64,000 nt of DNA. It comes from Mesorhizobium onobrychidis (GTDB lineage Bacteria; Pseudomonadota; Alphaproteobacteria; Rhizobiales; Rhizobiaceae). The stretch's first letter is position 1. Each line of letters starts with the position of its first letter. The DNA is taken from NCBI RefSeq assembly GCF_024707545.1, contig NZ_CP062229.1, positions 4,197,501 through 4,261,500 of the forward strand, in the 5' to 3' direction. Under the pieces are notes generated by a model. That model was not told where the DNA came from and ran no database searches. It saw only the letters and a list, made by a program, of their open reading frames with translations. Below are positions 29,516 through 39,361 of the stretch, piece by piece. Both the position numbers and the translations under genes were made by a program.

Positions 29516-31294
29516 TCACGACGCTGCCTTTCTTGTCCGCTCGAACATGGGAATGACGTTGTCGGTGTTCGACGGCCGCTCGCCGGTACCCGTCACCCGG
29601 TCGAGGTCGCCGCGCTTGCGAAGGCGGGCCGCATCCAGAAGCATGCTACCGGCCCAGCGATAGACATTGTTGTCGCGGACCATCTCGCGCATGGGCCGCA
29701 TGCGCTCGCGCTGTTCGTCCGGCGTCATGGTCAGCGCCTGCAGCAGCGCCTCGCTCGTCATGGCCGTATCGTAGGGATTGACGATCAATGCCTCCAGAAG
29801 TTCGCGCGAAGCGCCGGCAAAGGTGCTGAGCAACAGCACACCCTGTTCGTCGTCGCGCGCCGCGACGAATTCCTTGGCCACCAAGTTCATGCCATCATGC
29901 AGGCTGGTGACCATGCATATGTCGGCGGCGCGATAGATCTCGTAGACCTGTTCCTGCGCGTGATGTTTGAACACCATCAGGACCGGACTGTAGTCCTCGC
30001 TGCCGTAGCGCTGGTTGAGCTCGTCGACATAGCGGCGGCATTCATCGTGGAGTTGCCTGTAAGCCGGGAGTGTGCTCCGGCTGGGTGCCGCGATCTGCAG
30101 GAAAACCAGTTTCCCGACCCATTCGGGATATCTCGTGAACAATTCTTCCAGCGCCTTGAAACGGTCGAGAATGCCCTTCGTGTAGTCGAGACGCTCGACG
30201 CCGACGCACAGTTTCACATCCGCTTTCAGTCCGAACCTCTCGCGCAGGCGGGCGCGGCATTCGTCGACATCAGGCAGTTTTGCCAAAAGTTCGGCCGGCC
30301 ATTCTATGGAGATGGGATAGGCGTGCACTAGCGTCGTCCGTCCGCCGTAGGAGATCGCCGCATCGGCCCGCTCTATACGGCTTTCCAGGAAGCGATCGAC
30401 GCTTTCGGCGAAATTGTTGGCGTGGAACTGGGTATGGAAGCCGATGATGGAGCTGCCGAGCAGGCCTTCCAGGATCCGTTCACGCCATGGACAGATGCTG
30501 TACACTTCCGAGTTGGGCCATGGGATATGCCAGAAAGTGATGATGATCGCCTCGGGCAGGTGCTCGCGGATCATGCGCGGCAAGAGCGCGAAGTGGTAGT
30601 CCTGGACCAGCACAATCGGCCGGTCGTTGCGCGCTTCGGCAACCACCGTATCGGCGAACTTCCGGTTGACGGCCTCATAGGTCTCCCAATCCGACGCGCG
30701 AAAAATCGGGCGGGTGAAGGCGATATGGCAAAGCGGCCACAGACCTTCATTGGCGAAGCCCAGATAATAGCCCTGGTATTCTTCCTCCGTCAGCCAGACC
30801 CTGCGCAGCGCGTAGGACGGATTGCCAGGCGGCACCTCAATCCGGTCGTTCCTGTCGACCGTGAGACGGTCCGCTGTTCCGCCGCCATAGGCGATCCAGG
30901 TGCCGGCACAGGCGCGGGTGATCGGCTCAAGCGCTGAAACCAGCCCGCTGGCCGGTACCAAGAGCTCGACGCCATCATCCTTGATGTTGTGGATGTAGGG
31001 CTCGCGGTTGGACACCACGATCACCTGCGTCTCCGGCAGATCGTCGGCTAAAATCTTGCGCAAGGTGTCGGGCGACCATGTGATCAGCGCTGCATCGGCC
31101 GACTGGCCGTTCTTTTCGAACTCCCGCAGCACTTTGCGCGCCGCTTCCGAAGCCACGTCCTCGCCGGCGATGTATGTGACCGCTGGCGTGCGGCTATGGC
31201 GCCGATGGAATATCGAGAACACCACGGCAACAGCGGAAAGGCCGAGGCTTGCAAGGATCAGAACCCAGAGTACCTCTATGCCATAGTCTGACAT
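29516..31294 (-). CDS. otsA: Trehalose-6-phosphate synthase with N-terminal membrane anchor
   Basis: Makes trehalose 6-phosphate from UDP-glucose and glucose 6-phosphate (GT20). 592 residues from [10 protein letters not shown]; family members such as E. coli OtsA are about 470. The extra N terminus has one membrane helix (about 8-29, [20 protein letters not shown]) and a roughly 90-residue spacer. The catalytic part starts near [11 protein letters not shown] and includes [35 protein letters not shown] and [11 protein letters not shown]. No OtsB phosphatase is adjacent. Third gene of a stress operon behind an EcfG-like promoter, consistent with trehalose as an osmo- and desiccation protectant. 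Confidence 0.92.
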   Translation of the reverse strand: MSDYGIEVLWVLILASLGLSAVAVVFSIFHRRHSRTPAVTYIAGEDVASEAARKVLREFEKNGQSADAALITWSPDTLRKILADDLPETQVIVVSNREPYIHNIKDDGVELLVPASGLVSALEPITRACAGTWIAYGGGTADRLTVDRNDRIEVPPGNPSYALRRVWLTEEEYQGYYLGFANEGLWPLCHIAFTRPIFRASDWETYEAVNRKFADTVVAEARNDRPIVLVQDYHFALLPRMIREHLPEAIIITFWHIPWPNSEVYSICPWRERILEGLLGSSIIGFHTQFHANNFAESVDRFLESRIERADAAISYGGRTTLVHAYPISIEWPAELLAKLPDVDECRARLRERFGLKADVKLCVGVERLDYTKGILDRFKALEELFTRYPEWVGKLVFLQIAAPSRSTLPAYRQLHDECRRYVDELNQRYGSEDYSPVLMVFKHHAQEQVYEIYRAADICMVTSLHDGMNLVAKEFVAARDDEQGVLLLSTFAGASRELLEALIVNPYDTAMTSEALLQALTMTPDEQRERMRPMREMVRDNNVYRWAGSMLLDAARLRKRGDLDRVTGTGERPSNTDNVIPMFERTRKAAS

Positions 31295-31466
31295 CGGAAC
31301 GACGATTTTCCTGCGGCCGGTCGGTGACCGTTTCTTCTTTGTTTTCGAATTCGCAGCCGGCCACCAGTGATAAGCTGCCGTTCGCCGGCATGATTTTGCA
31401 ACGCTCAGATGGGCCATCGGTTCCGATAATTGGAGCGCCGCGGTCAGTTCGATGCGCAAAACCAAA

Positions 31467-33629
31467 CTAGGTCCGCACGACGAGCGGCACTAACCCTTCA
31501 TGTCGGTCGGCGAGAAAGGCGACGACCCTGTCCCCGACACGCTGGAAGGTGAGGTCGACCACCGTTTCGCCAACGCCCAGATGCCTCAGCGTGAGCGTGT
31601 CGATACCAATGGGCAGCCTGGGACGGGTGACATGGATTTCGTTGTCCCAGCCGTCGATCTCCAGGCCGAGGCAGGCCTGCATCAGCATGAAGGCAGACCC
31701 GGCCGACCATGCCTGTGGCAAGCAGGCGACGGGATAGGCGATCGGTGCTTCGCCCGGCGCGCGAGTAAAGCCGCAGAAGAGTTCGGGCAACCGCATGTTG
31801 AAATGGACCGCCGATTCGAAGGTGCTGCTCATCAGCCGGACCACGCTTTCACGCTCGCCAAAGCGTGCCAGGCCGGCGCCGCATATGGCGGTGTCATGCG
31901 GCCAGATCGAGCCGTTGTGGTATGACATCGGGTTGAAGAACACAGCATCGTCGGCAAGCGTCCTCAGCCCCCAGCCCGAATGGAAGGACGCCGAAAGCAG
32001 CTGGTCGGCGACCATCTGCGCCCGTGCCGGTTCGGGGAGCCCGACATAGAGAAGATGCCCGACATTAGACGTCCGCACCTTGCAGGGCTCGCCTGCGCCG
32101 TCGATCGCCAAGGCGTAGAAGCCGAGATCGTCCAGCCAGAAATGACGTTCCACGGCGGCGCGCATGGCCTCGGCGCGGCTGTCCCAGTGATCGGCCCTGT
32201 CGTCCTCGCCGCGGCGGCGGGCGAGTGCCGCCAGCCCCCGGAACGCGGCAAAGACATAGCCTTGCACCTCCACCAGGGCGATCGGTCCCTTGGGTATGCG
32301 GCCATCTGCATGGAAGACGGAATCGATACTGTCCTTCCATCCCTGGTTCGTGAGGCCGGACTCGGCGGCGCGCTGATAGGTGACGAAACCGGTCGCCCGG
32401 CTTGCCTCCTCGGTCCATTCGGCCGCGGCGCAGAGCGACGGCCACAGGCTGTCGATGAACGCCATATCACCGGTACGGTCCGCATAGGCGCAGGCGAGAT
32501 GGATGTAGAGCGGCGTCGTGTCGACGCCGCCATAGTAGCGGCCGAAGGGGAGCTCCCGCAGCGCCGCCATTTCGCCCTTGCGGGTCTCGTGCATGATCTT
32601 GCCCGGCTGTGAATCGCTGAACGGCGACGTCTCGGTCGCCTGGTGCTGGGCAAGGAAAGCCAACACGCCTCGCGCCAGGCCCGGGTTGAGCCACAGCATC
32701 TGCAACGCGGAGATCACGCCGTCACGGCCGAACGCCGTCGAAAACCAGGGGATGCCCGCATAGGGATAGGGTCCGGTCGTAAGCTCGGTGGTCAGCAGCG
32801 CCACATCCGCGCGGGCCCGCACGACCCAATCGTTGAAGACGCGCCCGGAACTGTGAACCGTGGCGCCATGGCGGCGCTTGGCCCGCATGCCGAAGCGAGC
32901 CCGGGCCGCGGCGGCGCGGAAACGATCGCGGTTCGGCGCTTCCGCCACCTCGGGACCGACTTCGACATACAGCACCTTGCTGCTGCGCCTCGTCACGGCA
33001 ATCAGGAAATCCGCACGGTTGGCCGTCAGGTGCTCCGGCGCCTGCGAGAACGATATCGCCGACATTCGCGCCAGTCCGTCCAACCCGTCGTAGCGAAGCA
33101 GGACGGAGGTCGCATCCGTCTCGGCAGCATGAGCCATCCCGCGCTTCAGCCTTGTCGAGCCGCGCACTTCGAACATGTCGCGGAAATCGGCGGCAAAATG
33201 CAGCGAAACGCGGATGGCGGAATGTTCCCGGCTGTAATTGGAAAGGGTGATGCGTTCAAACAGCCGGTCCTGCCAAAGCAGCCTGACGCGTTCGATATGG
33301 AACGCGCCCTGCGGAATGTCCCGACCATCGACACTTTGCATCGGCAGATTGGTTAGGTTGGAGGTGAAGAGCACATTGTCCTGGCTGAGCGACGCGCCGA
33401 GCAGCGATGTCTGCCGGCCGCCGACAGTCAGCCGGAATTCGGAAAGCACGCGCGTGTCGTCACGGAAGAAACCGTCGCCGGCGCCGCGGATATCGCCGTA
33501 GGCATCGGCCACGGCAAAACAATCGCCTTGCTTGAGGGCGAACAGCCGGTGCGGCTCCCGAGGTGCGGTGGGATCCAGGGAGGCAAGTGCCACCGCAGGA
33601 TCAAGCTTGCGCTCGTCGAGTTGGGTCAT
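31467..33629 (-). CDS. Amylo-alpha-1,6-glucosidase (glycogen debranching-type)
   Basis: 720 residues. The N-terminal domain (about 25-230) is of the GDE_N_bis type, with FRDDTRVLSEFRL and FERITLSNYSREHS; the C-terminal (alpha/alpha)6 barrel (about 290-690) has PYAGIPWFSTAFGRDGVISA and GWKDSIDSVFH, conserved in GH-type debranching enzymes with acidic catalytic residues. It likely acts on branched glucans or a glucan-like polysaccharide; exact substrate unknown. Middle gene of the glycosyltransferase-debranching-otsA operon. Confidence 0.88.
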   Translation of the reverse strand: MTQLDERKLDPAVALASLDPTAPREPHRLFALKQGDCFAVADAYGDIRGAGDGFFRDDTRVLSEFRLTVGGRQTSLLGASLSQDNVLFTSNLTNLPMQSVDGRDIPQGAFHIERVRLLWQDRLFERITLSNYSREHSAIRVSLHFAADFRDMFEVRGSTRLKRGMAHAAETDATSVLLRYDGLDGLARMSAISFSQAPEHLTANRADFLIAVTRRSSKVLYVEVGPEVAEAPNRDRFRAAAARARFGMRAKRRHGATVHSSGRVFNDWVVRARADVALLTTELTTGPYPYAGIPWFSTAFGRDGVISALQMLWLNPGLARGVLAFLAQHQATETSPFSDSQPGKIMHETRKGEMAALRELPFGRYYGGVDTTPLYIHLACAYADRTGDMAFIDSLWPSLCAAAEWTEEASRATGFVTYQRAAESGLTNQGWKDSIDSVFHADGRIPKGPIALVEVQGYVFAAFRGLAALARRRGEDDRADHWDSRAEAMRAAVERHFWLDDLGFYALAIDGAGEPCKVRTSNVGHLLYVGLPEPARAQMVADQLLSASFHSGWGLRTLADDAVFFNPMSYHNGSIWPHDTAICGAGLARFGERESVVRLMSSTFESAVHFNMRLPELFCGFTRAPGEAPIAYPVACLPQAWSAGSAFMLMQACLGLEIDGWDNEIHVTRPRLPIGIDTLTLRHLGVGETVVDLTFQRVGDRVVAFLADRHEGLVPLVVRT

Positions 33630-33677
33630 TCGCTACACATCTCTCTCATTTCGCTCCGCGCCCCGAGGTAACGCCGC

Positions 33678-34739
33678 TCACGACGCTCTTGCTTCGGCCG
33701 AGGCACCGATCAGGCGCGCGTAGGCGGAAACGTAGTCGCGGGTCATTCGTTTGGCGGAAAACCGCCTTTCGAAGACAGCTCGCACCTTTCGCCTGTCGAG
33801 ACGCAGCATGCCGGGCACCGACGCGACCGCGTCCTCCATGGAATCCACGATAAAACCGGTTATGCCCTGATCGACGATTTCCGGCATGGCGCCGGAATTC
33901 CAGGCGATCACCGGCGTGCCGCAGGCCATCGCTTCTATGACGGCAAGACCGAACGGCTCGGGCCAGTCGATCGGGAATACGAGGCCGGCCGCCTTGCCGA
34001 GGAATTCCGCCTTCTTGTCCTCCTCGATCTCGCCGACATAGTCGACACGGTCACCGTCGACCAGCGGCTCGATCATCTCTCGGAAATAGGCGCGATCGTC
34101 GTCGCCGATCTTTGCCGCAAGCTTCAGTTTCAGCCCCGAGCGCAGCGCGATCTCGATGGCACGATCCGGACGCTTATCGCGCGACATCCGGCCAAGGAAG
34201 GCGAGGTAGGGCTCCCCTGGGCTCATCTCGAAAACCGGTTTGTAGAGTTCGATAGGCAGCCCGTGGTGGATCGTCGTCAGCCAGTTGGCTTTGGCGAGCC
34301 CCGTTCTTTGGCTACGGGAAACGGAGATCATCGGAAAGCGCGGAAAACGCTCATAGGCCGGCGCCAGATCGACATAGTCGAGCCTGCCATGCGGCGTCGT
34401 CACCGTCCGCTCGGGCATGTGCTCGAAAAAAGAAAAATGCAGGAAATGGCTGAGGTGAAAATGAATGATATCAAATTCTTGAGATCGTTTCCTCACCTCG
34501 GAAAGCATCGTAAGGTGCGCGGCTGTCTCGGATTTCAGCGGGCGTGGGTCAAGACGCAGCGCACGCTCGCGACACGGCACCAATTTTGCCGACGTTTTTG
34601 TATCGCCACTGGCGAACAGCGTTATGTCATGGCCAAGCTCGACCAATCCTTCGGTCAGGTAGGAGACAATGCGCTCCGTCCCTCCATAGAGCCGAGGCGG
34701 TACGGATTCATGGAGCGGCGCCACATGGGCTATTCTCAT
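33678..34739 (-). CDS. Glycosyltransferase family 4 protein
   Basis: 353 residues, GT-B fold. N-terminal half with VPPRLYGGTERIVSYLTEGL; C-terminal half with YLAFLGRMSRDKRPDRAIEIA and the EX7E-type motif EPFGLAVIEAMACGTPVIAW. No signal or membrane segment. Acceptor unknown; its company with a debranching enzyme and trehalose-phosphate synthase suggests a stress-induced glucan or glucosyl compatible solute. First gene of the operon; EcfG-like promoter 39 bp upstream. Confidence 0.9.
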   Translation of the reverse strand: MRIAHVAPLHESVPPRLYGGTERIVSYLTEGLVELGHDITLFASGDTKTSAKLVPCRERALRLDPRPLKSETAAHLTMLSEVRKRSQEFDIIHFHLSHFLHFSFFEHMPERTVTTPHGRLDYVDLAPAYERFPRFPMISVSRSQRTGLAKANWLTTIHHGLPIELYKPVFEMSPGEPYLAFLGRMSRDKRPDRAIEIALRSGLKLKLAAKIGDDDRAYFREMIEPLVDGDRVDYVGEIEEDKKAEFLGKAAGLVFPIDWPEPFGLAVIEAMACGTPVIAWNSGAMPEIVDQGITGFIVDSMEDAVASVPGMLRLDRRKVRAVFERRFSAKRMTRDYVSAYARLIGASAEARAS

Positions 34740-34777
34740 AGTCTGGCATTTCCCTCAAAGACCATCGCTGAAGTCGA

Positions 34778-34802
34778 AATGCATCACCTCCGCGAACGTT
34801 CC
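34778..34802 (-). promoter_or_regulatory. EcfG-like promoter for the glycosyltransferase operon
   Basis: On the minus strand GGAAC, 18 bases, TT, ending 39 bp before the glycosyltransferase start. Fits the general-stress sigma pattern and the trehalose function of the operon; the -10 lacks the preferred CG before TT, so confidence is moderate. Confidence 0.45.
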
Positions 34803-34885
34803 CGCCACGGCAAGAAGTCGGGCGATGACTGGCTTTGACTCAGCCGGTCCGCTGCCATTTATCGAGGCTATAGGCGTTTATGCCG

Positions 34886-34910
34886 GGAACCAATTGGCTG
34901 GCCGTGAATT
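34886..34910 (+). promoter_or_regulatory. EcfG-type promoter for DUF982 copy 2
   Basis: GGAAC, 18 bases, TT, 46 bases before the start at 34956. Aligned with copy 1 at 25102; shared bases outside the genes concentrate at this element, at the GGTTCGATC that follows and at the ribosome-binding site. Confidence 0.6.
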
Positions 34911-34955
34911 TAATTAGGTTCGATCGAACGCATCGCGATCGACCGGGAGGAACAA

Positions 34956-35258
34956 ATGGATCGCCTACAATTCTTTTCGCCAGTGCGGATTTCGCGCGGG
35001 CAGGGGCAGCCTGTGGAAGATATCGAGGGCGTTAATGAAGCGATGGCGTTTTTGCGGAAATGGCCAAAAGGGCGGCGCGGGCCGGTGTATCAATGCGCGC
35101 TGAACTGCTGTGCTGCGGCTCTGGCAGGCCGGATGTCTGCCGAGGAAGCAAGAAAGGGTTTTACGGGCTTTGCCCGGATCACCCGGCTGCTGGATGACGA
35201 CATGGCGCTGCCGATAGGCGGCAAGAATACGGATAGCGTCTACGCGCCGAGGCGATAG
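34956..35258 (+). CDS. DUF982 protein, copy 2
   Basis: 100 residues; function unknown; about 77% identical to the protein at 25173, with the same FLRKWP, RRGPVYQCA, NCC and SAEEARK blocks. Preceded by GACCGGGAGGAAC. Divergent from the glycosyltransferase operon with both promoters of the stress type in one 216-bp region, so the two transcripts are probably co-induced. Confidence 0.8.
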   Translation: MDRLQFFSPVRISRGQGQPVEDIEGVNEAMAFLRKWPKGRRGPVYQCALNCCAAALAGRMSAEEARKGFTGFARITRLLDDDMALPIGGKNTDSVYAPRR

Positions 35259-35390
35259 ACGTCGCTACTGCTGAGGTTGGCCTCTGCTTGTGGGAGCCAG
35301 GCTTAGCTGAGCAAGCCGGTGCCACGAACCGCGCAACGCGACGCGCGATCTGCAGGGCCGATGCCCGGGCGCCTGGATCCAAGCCGGCCC

Positions 35391-36101
35391 CTATGGCAAG
35401 ACCGAAATGCGCCCCAGAAGAGCCACTAATTCCGCCTGACGTCTCGTTTCGGTCTTGGCGAATAGCGAGGCAAGCTGGGAGCGGATCGTGGTGCGGCTGA
35501 GGCGCCAACTGCGGGCGATCTCCAACGGCGCATCGCCCTGAGCCAAGCGCAGCGCAAGGTGCGTTTCCGCGCTCGTCAAGCCAAACATCCTTTGCAGTGT
35601 CTGAGGATTTGGCCCCGACCTGTTCTCACGGTCCAGCAATGCCACAATGCTCGTTCCGTCAGGAGCGATAAGGCCGTTCTCTTTCAGTATCACCGGCCTG
35701 TCGCCTCTGCTGCGGATCACCACCCAAGAGAGGGAGCCCGGCAGGAAATGGGCCGGAACATTCGCGATCAGCCGCTTTAGGGCTACCGAAAGCTCGCTGG
35801 CTGTATCAGCCGGCTCGCCCTGGCGCTCCAGCGTGGTTTGAGCGGCGGCATTCCATTCGATGACTTTTCTTTCGCGGTTCAGTACGAGATAGCCACAGCC
35901 GATGCGATCAAGCATCCCCGTGACTGATTCCAGGCTGCGTCTCCGCGGTTCGTCGGCCCCTGCGTCCGGTCGATCTGATGCACCAATCGAATGATAAGCA
36001 TATGACGGCCGCATCATCTGGGCGCCTGGGTTATACTTGGCTCCTATTGTAACGTTCCGGTTGCCCGCCACAGCTTCACTGTGTCTCTCGATCATCGCCA
36101 T
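35391..36101 (-). CDS. PAS-LuxR type transcriptional regulator
   Basis: 236 residues. A PAS-like fold is suggested at about 55-160 (MLDRIGCGYLVLNRERKVIEWN), and a LuxR-type helix-turn-helix at about 172-230 (FGLTSAETHLALRLAQGDAPLEIARSW... then SRTTIRSQLASLFAKTETRRQ). No receiver domain or autoinducer-binding motif. The ATG at 36101 is chosen because GGGGAGG lies 8 bases upstream. Signal and targets unknown. A 7-bp inverted repeat sits 33 bp upstream and may be an autoregulatory site. Confidence 0.82.
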   Translation of the reverse strand: MAMIERHSEAVAGNRNVTIGAKYNPGAQMMRPSYAYHSIGASDRPDAGADEPRRRSLESVTGMLDRIGCGYLVLNRERKVIEWNAAAQTTLERQGEPADTASELSVALKRLIANVPAHFLPGSLSWVVIRSRGDRPVILKENGLIAPDGTSIVALLDRENRSGPNPQTLQRMFGLTSAETHLALRLAQGDAPLEIARSWRLSRTTIRSQLASLFAKTETRRQAELVALLGRISVLP

Positions 36102-36133
36102 TTTTAACCTCCCCAAAGGTTCGTCAGCCCGTA

Positions 36134-36153
36134 GTAAATCGTTCGTGATTTAC
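36134..36153. promoter_or_regulatory. Inverted repeat upstream of the PAS-LuxR gene
   Basis: GTAAATC, 6 bases, GATTTAC: a 20-bp palindromic site in an AT-rich promoter region between divergent regulatory genes (36102-36355). LuxR-type regulators bind palindromes of about this size. A further hairpin AGGGCTCGT/ACGGGCCCT lies at about 36171-36194. Confidence 0.4.
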
Positions 36154-36355
36154 GAACAGTCTTCTTGCATAGGGCTCGTGAAAAAACGGGCCCTATTACC
36201 TTGAAATTCGATATATTCTGAGGAGTTATGACCAAGTCATGCTCCCCCCGCGAGATAAAATGCGCGCTGTGACGGTGGTATGGCAATCCGGCAGTCGTAC
36301 TAGGTTGTACGTTTTTTGCTCTAGTCTCGACGGCCTAGTCAAAAGGTTGTAGTCT

Positions 36356-38104
36356 ATGCCAATGAACTCGCAGTCGCGCAGGTCGGATTCGAACCCATCA
36401 GTCAGACTGCTAACTCACATTGCCTCCGTATTGGTGCTGGCTGCTACACTGATATTTGAAACGAGAGCGTCAGTATATATTGGGGAGGGATCGAGTTTTC
36501 TGGAGTTTATACCAGCTATTATTATCATTTCCTACCTTGAAGACCGTGGGCCTGCGCTTGCGGCGACAATCCTGATGGTGGCCGCCGGCCTATGGGCACG
36601 AAGCACCCTGCATGGTCAGATATCCAGCGAAGATTGGGCGCGCGCAATTTTGCTTGTGGTTTCGGGCGGCGTGATTGCCGTGACGTTTCATCGCCTGCGG
36701 CAGGACTTGCGTGAGCTGCTGGAAGTAGCAGAAGCCAGACTCGCCGCCGTCGAAGCAACTGAAAGCCGCTACCGTTGGGCTTTCGAACGCGCCGCCATGG
36801 GATTCGCAAACACCAACGAGAAAGGTGAGCTGCTGCAATCCAACAGACGCCTCAGTGAGATGACTGGCTACGAGGAGGAGGAGCTTGCCCAATTGCGGCT
36901 CGAGACACTCGTTCATCCGGACGACCGTGGTGCCTTGGAGCAGTTGCTGGCGGGCCTGGGTAACGACTCTGCTTCGTTCGCTTCGGAGGTTCGTCTGTTA
37001 AGAAAGAACGGCTCGGCATTTTGGGCGCGGCTAACCCTGTCTTCGTCCGTGCCCGACGGGGTTCTCTCAGAGAGCATCTTCGTGGTGGTCGACGATATCT
37101 CGGAACGACGAGCCGTACACGAAGCGCTTCGGGCTCAGAAGGAGTGGCTGGATCTCGCTTTGTCTGCTGGACGTTTGGCCACGTGGCGGATCGACCTTAA
37201 AGACGGGATCGTCACCGGCTCGGGCACGTTCTGGGACATTCTCGGCCTGCCCCCGGCCGCTAGCCGCCGTTTGGAGGAACTGTCAGCCGTCGTCCATCCG
37301 GCGGACTGGCCAAAGCTGGTAGCCTCGAGAAAGCTCGCATCAGTCACGAACTACGACGTCGAGATTCGCGTCCGACGACCGGACGGACATATCCGCTGGG
37401 TTGCCCTGCGCGGAAGGGAAGAGAAATACGATGATCGTCTACAGCGGCTCGGCGTGGCCGCCGACCTGACCGAGCGACGACAAACCACGCTGCTGCGCGC
37501 CGCGGCAAAGAAGCGGGAGCGCATTATGCTCGAACAACGCCACAGGTTCAGCAACCTATTTCCTGTGATCACGGCGCTCGTGAAAATGGTCAATGTTCCC
37601 GAGAACAATGTCGCCAGGTACAAGGAGACGCTCATCGACCGGATTCGTGCGCTTGAGGCAACGCATCTGCTCCTTTCAGGCAACAGCAGCGGGTCGGGAA
37701 TGCTCCACGATCTCGTTGTTCAAGAGTTGCAACCGTACATGGGGACACGCGACATATCAGTCAGCGGTCCTTCCGTTGCGATGTCAGGCGGCGCCGCCGA
37801 GAGCTTTGCGATGATTGTTCACGAGCTTGCGACCAATTCCCTGAAACATGGAGCGCTTGGCGATTCAAAAGGCCGGATCGAGGTAAATTGGACATTCGCG
37901 TCTGAAGACGCACGCAGTGACATCGTGTTCGAGTGGGTGGAATCGGGGCGGCGGCGGACTTCAAAAGTTGTCCGTCATGGTTTCGGTTCCATGATAATCG
38001 GAGTGGATGGGGCGCCGCTTGTCGGTTACTCGCCTAAGTTGGAAATGTCGGATCACGGGCTGCGATATTCGCTGCGGCTGTCGCGCAAGGAAATCGGCCC
38101 TTAA
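36356..38104 (+). CDS. PAS sensor histidine kinase, HWE/HisKA_2 type
   Basis: 582 residues. N-terminal membrane region with about three or four helices (about 18-125), then two PAS domains (about 135-260 with ESRYRWAFERAAMGFANTNE, and 263-380 with LDLALSAGRLATWRIDLKDG). The phospho-acceptor is probably His396 in LEQRHRFSNLFPVI, the short H-box of HWE/HisKA_2 kinases common in Rhizobiales; the N-box Asn494 is in VHELATNSLKHGAL and the G-box is GFGSMII. Likely partner is the converging response regulator, or a PhyR-type stress regulator elsewhere. The signal is unknown. Confidence 0.88.
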   Translation: MPMNSQSRRSDSNPSVRLLTHIASVLVLAATLIFETRASVYIGEGSSFLEFIPAIIIISYLEDRGPALAATILMVAAGLWARSTLHGQISSEDWARAILLVVSGGVIAVTFHRLRQDLRELLEVAEARLAAVEATESRYRWAFERAAMGFANTNEKGELLQSNRRLSEMTGYEEEELAQLRLETLVHPDDRGALEQLLAGLGNDSASFASEVRLLRKNGSAFWARLTLSSSVPDGVLSESIFVVVDDISERRAVHEALRAQKEWLDLALSAGRLATWRIDLKDGIVTGSGTFWDILGLPPAASRRLEELSAVVHPADWPKLVASRKLASVTNYDVEIRVRRPDGHIRWVALRGREEKYDDRLQRLGVAADLTERRQTTLLRAAAKKRERIMLEQRHRFSNLFPVITALVKMVNVPENNVARYKETLIDRIRALEATHLLLSGNSSGSGMLHDLVVQELQPYMGTRDISVSGPSVAMSGGAAESFAMIVHELATNSLKHGALGDSKGRIEVNWTFASEDARSDIVFEWVESGRRRTSKVVRHGFGSMIIGVDGAPLVGYSPKLEMSDHGLRYSLRLSRKEIGP

Positions 38105-38163
38105 CGCTTTGACGCAAAAATCGGGCTCGTTTCTAGAAGGCGTAACGCGCAGGTTCAAAGCTT

Positions 38164-38200
38164 TAGAGCGTCCCTTGCGCGTCCAGGATGCGGCGCTCTA
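38164..38200 (-). repeat. Palindromic repeat, first module only, copy 3
   Basis: TAGAGCG and CGCTCTA ends with inner GCGCGTCC/GGATGCG. Read on the minus strand it aligns with the first hairpin of copies 1 and 2, including the downstream AAAGCTTTGAA. It supplies the stop codon of the response regulator gene and may terminate both converging transcripts. Confidence 0.6.
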
Positions 38201-38872
38201 ATTGACATCCCTCGTTAGCCAGGTCTTCAGCATAACGGCAGCCTCTGTTCGATTCCGTACCCCAAGCTCACGCAGAACCGCAGCGGCATGAATTTTCGTC
38301 GTCGCTTCGGCGATTTCCAGATCGCGCGCAATTTCCTTATTCGAGTACCCCTCCGCCATCAGCTTGAGGACCTCCTTTTGCCTCGAGGTCAGCCTGCCAA
38401 GATTGCCACTGGTGGTACGTCGGTGTGGGATATGCTCGGAGGGAGTAGGTACGTGAGTTGCTTGCGCGGCACCCGGGCGCGACAGAAGTGCAGGCACGTA
38501 GATGCGGCCCGAGAGGATTTCGTTGACGGCCATAACGACCTCCTCGTCTCTTTGCGACTTTACGATATAGCCGTGAAGTCCGATCGAGAGAGCCGTGAGT
38601 ATCTCCGAGCGTGAATCGTTCCCGGAAACAATCGCAAATCGCGTATCCGGATAAGCCGACAGAATGCCGCTGAGCACTTCCTGATTGAACAATCCCGGCA
38701 TGTTCAAGTCCAGCATCGCAAGATCAATGGACGCCTGTTCCGCCAACAGACTGAGTACGGCATCGAAACACGACGCCTCAAGTATTTCCACACCTGGAAT
38801 GCCTGCGGTCAGTGCCAATCGCAAGCCACGACGATACAAGCCGTGATCGTCGGCGATAACGATTCGATACAT
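38198..38872 (-). CDS. NarL/FixJ-family response regulator
   Basis: 224 residues. Receiver domain at 1-120 with acidic pair Asp8/Asp9 in VIADDHGLYRRG, phospho-acceptor Asp55 in LAMLDLNMPG, and the Lys of YIVKSQ; linker 121-155; LuxR-type helix-turn-helix at about 156-218 (RLTSRQKEVLKLMAEGYSNK then EIARDLEIAEATTKIHAAAV). Ends inside palindromic repeat copy 3. It faces the histidine kinase tail to tail, a plausible two-component pair, though not in one operon. Confidence 0.92.
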   Translation of the reverse strand: MYRIVIADDHGLYRRGLRLALTAGIPGVEILEASCFDAVLSLLAEQASIDLAMLDLNMPGLFNQEVLSGILSAYPDTRFAIVSGNDSRSEILTALSIGLHGYIVKSQRDEEVVMAVNEILSGRIYVPALLSRPGAAQATHVPTPSEHIPHRRTTSGNLGRLTSRQKEVLKLMAEGYSNKEIARDLEIAEATTKIHAAAVLRELGVRNRTEAAVMLKTWLTRDVN

Positions 38873-39361
38873 TGAACTACCCCAACCAAACCTAGACGGA
38901 TGGAACGGTCATGGGCCTTAAAGTCGTGGCCAATCACTCGTCGATTCATCCAGTCAACGCCGCGGTGCCCCAACACCGCACGCGTCAGATTGTTAATATA
39001 ATCCTAAATAACAGGTAAGGCTCCTCTTTTTTTTGACCCTGTGAACGAGAGCCGCTGACGTCGTCGAATTAACTGTTCTTAACATCCAGGACCCATGTGC
39101 CAACAGCTCCGGGCCACGAGCTGATCGGCCAAGGGCTGACTGTTGAAGCGCTCCGAGCCGCCGTTGCGACAAGCGCCGGCTTTCGTCGATCAACACGGCT
39201 ATTGAACGCGATAATGTCTGGATCGCTTCGAATACACGACGACATCCACCCCGACGGCCACTTACCATCCAGCTGCAAAGTCCGGATCAGGGCCGGCGGG
39301 AAGCCTTACCGGTCTTTTAACAGAACAAGAACGCGGCCCTCTGTGTCAAACGCTTGCAAAA
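38873..39361. other. Intergenic region upstream of the response regulator
   Basis: No gene supported. AT-rich stretch near 38991-39012 (TTAATATAATCC) is probably the response regulator promoter; a T8 run at 39029. An open frame from 39097 has arginine/serine-rich composition and no ribosome-binding site, so I treat it as chance. Confidence 0.5.
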
